Assembly: GCA_004297575.1 (NCBI GenBank)
Contig: SCSR01000123.1
Coordinates: 1 to 5,438, forward strand
DNA from: an archaeon
GTDB lineage: Archaea > Aenigmatarchaeota > Aenigmatarchaeia > CG10238-14 > SCSR01
Direction: 5' to 3'
Length of the DNA: 5,438 nucleotides
Translations under genes and position numbers: made by a program
Shown: positions 4,630 to 5,438 of the stretch, one piece after another
Layout of the letters: each line of letters opens with the position of its first letter
Position numbering within the stretch: position 1 is the stretch's first letter
Notes under the pieces: model-generated
What the model saw: the letters and a program-made list of their open reading frames with translations, nothing else
Database searches by the model: none
What the model was told of the DNA's origin: nothing

Positions 4630-5438
4630 ATGGTAATCAGAACAGCACTTGTAGGTCTAGGCTCAATTGCGCCATACCATTTAAGAGCATTAATTGGCAA
4701 CAAAGACTACCAATTGACTACGGTAATGGATGCATCTCCTGCAAAGGTTTCACAATTCAAGGAAAAATACCTGCAAGGTACAGACATGCAAACCACTTCT
4801 AAGCTGGATTTCTTGGATAAGAAGGATATAGATTTGGTCGTATTAGCAACTCCGCCCAGTACACATTATAATTTGGCGATAAAGTCCATGAATCACGGCA
4901 AAAATGTTATTTGTGAAAAGCCGATTGCAACCTCATTGAAACAGGCCGAGACAATGCTATCAGAATCGACGAAGAAACATCTAATTTTGTATCCTGCTTA
5001 TCATGCTGCTTTCAATCCTATTACACTAGCTGCTGTGGAGAAGTTGAAGGGGCAAGAAATAAAATCTGTGAACATAGTTTACAGAGAATGTGTCCGTAAC
5101 TATCATCCTGAGTCCAGCTGGCTTTTTGATCCGGCGATTTCAGGCGGAGGATGCCTGGCTGATAGTGGAATCAATGCGTTCTCCATAGCGTTCTCAATCC
5201 TAGGAGGGGAAAGGAAAGATGTTAGAATCAACGATGCAGAATTGAGGTATGAAAAGGGAATCAAAGTTGAAACAGGCGCTTCGGTGTCATTGGACGTCAA
5301 AGGTGTTCCGATCAGACTTGAACAAGAATGGACGATTCCAAAAGATGCCAAGGAAACTAGAAAGGTTACATTTATGACTTCAAGTGGAAACTACACTGTA
5401 GATATCGTGGACAAAAAATTGAGTCTTGAGGATATGGG
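4630..5438 (+). CDS. Gfo/Idh/MocA-family oxidoreductase, sugar 1-dehydrogenase-like (cut by right edge)
   Basis: An NAD(P)-dependent dehydrogenase of the glucose-fructose oxidoreductase/inositol dehydrogenase family; 269 codons are present and no stop is reached. The Rossmann nucleotide-binding motif GLGSIA is at residues 9-14, LVVLATPPSTHYNLAIKSMN at 69-88, and the family CEKPIA motif with Lys97 at 95-100. AYHAAFNP follows at 123-130. The region CVRNYHPESSWLFDP (154-168) and then GGGCLADSGINAFSI (172-186) resembles D-galactose and L-arabinose 1-dehydrogenases, which read roughly VRxWHPGQxW and FDPGINALSI. It implies a Lys97/Asp178/Asn182 catalytic set, with Asn where most relatives have His. 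The substrate is therefore perhaps an aldose, but this is not settled. Its Arg codons favour AGA (6 of 9) against AGG in uS5, and it looks more AT-rich than uS5, so it is not codon-matched to the ribosomal genes. The right edge truncates it. Confidence 0.9.
   Translation, partial: MVIRTALVGLGSIAPYHLRALIGNKDYQLTTVMDASPAKVSQFKEKYLQGTDMQTTSKLDFLDKKDIDLVVLATPPSTHYNLAIKSMNHGKNVICEKPIATSLKQAETMLSESTKKHLILYPAYHAAFNPITLAAVEKLKGQEIKSVNIVYRECVRNYHPESSWLFDPAISGGGCLADSGINAFSIAFSILGGERKDVRINDAELRYEKGIKVETGASVSLDVKGVPIRLEQEWTIPKDAKETRKVTFMTSSGNYTVDIVDKKLSLEDM

Noticed and set aside
5103..5351. 82-codon open frame on the - strand at the right end
   Set aside because: It is antisense to the oxidoreductase, which shows conserved Rossmann, EKP and DSGIN motifs in the + frame.

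Overview
The window is an archaeal chromosome segment built around eight consecutive ribosomal-protein genes of the archaeal spc-type cluster: uS8, uL6, eL32, eL19, uL18, uS5, uL30, uL15, all on the + strand. eL32 and eL19 occur only in Archaea and eukaryotes, and uS8, uL18, uS5, uL30 and uL15 all show the archaeal/eukaryotic versions of their signatures. GGTGA-type ribosome-binding sites and TATA boxes instead of -10/-35 promoters agree. The uS5 insertion with a GKGGG stretch, the short eL32 and uL15, and the broken-up operon lean towards a DPANN-type archaeon. That placement is an inference from remembered sequences, not a demonstrated one.

Layout. Positions 1-278 (- strand) hold the N-terminal part of a malic enzyme that runs off the left edge. 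Positions 279-375 are a divergent promoter region. Positions 376-768 encode a small single-domain cupin. Positions 769-841 carry two tandem TATA-like boxes ahead of the ribosomal-protein cluster (842-4592). Its genes are separated by 9 nt or less, with one ATGA overlap, so it is almost certainly one transcript. After a 37-bp gap with its own TATA box, 4630-5438 encodes a Gfo/Idh/MocA-family oxidoreductase, cut by the right edge, whose Asp-x3-Asn motif resembles D-galactose/L-arabinose 1-dehydrogenases.

How the genes work together. The eight ribosomal proteins serve both subunits and are coupled by overlaps and short gaps. The three flanking genes are metabolic or unknown. Each has a TATA-like element centred 26-28 bp before its ATG, the geometry of leaderless transcripts, while most ribosomal genes have Shine-Dalgarno sites.

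The usual upstream partners (uL14, uL24, eS4, uL5, uS14) and the downstream secY are absent at the cluster borders, so this is an excised piece of the canonical S10-spc string. The most unexpected signal is a pair of perfect 14-bp palindromes, both centred on TAATTA. One lies between the TATA box and ATG of the oxidoreductase, the other overlaps the cupin start codon. They could be operators of one regulator. I did not find a convincing new multi-gene system.
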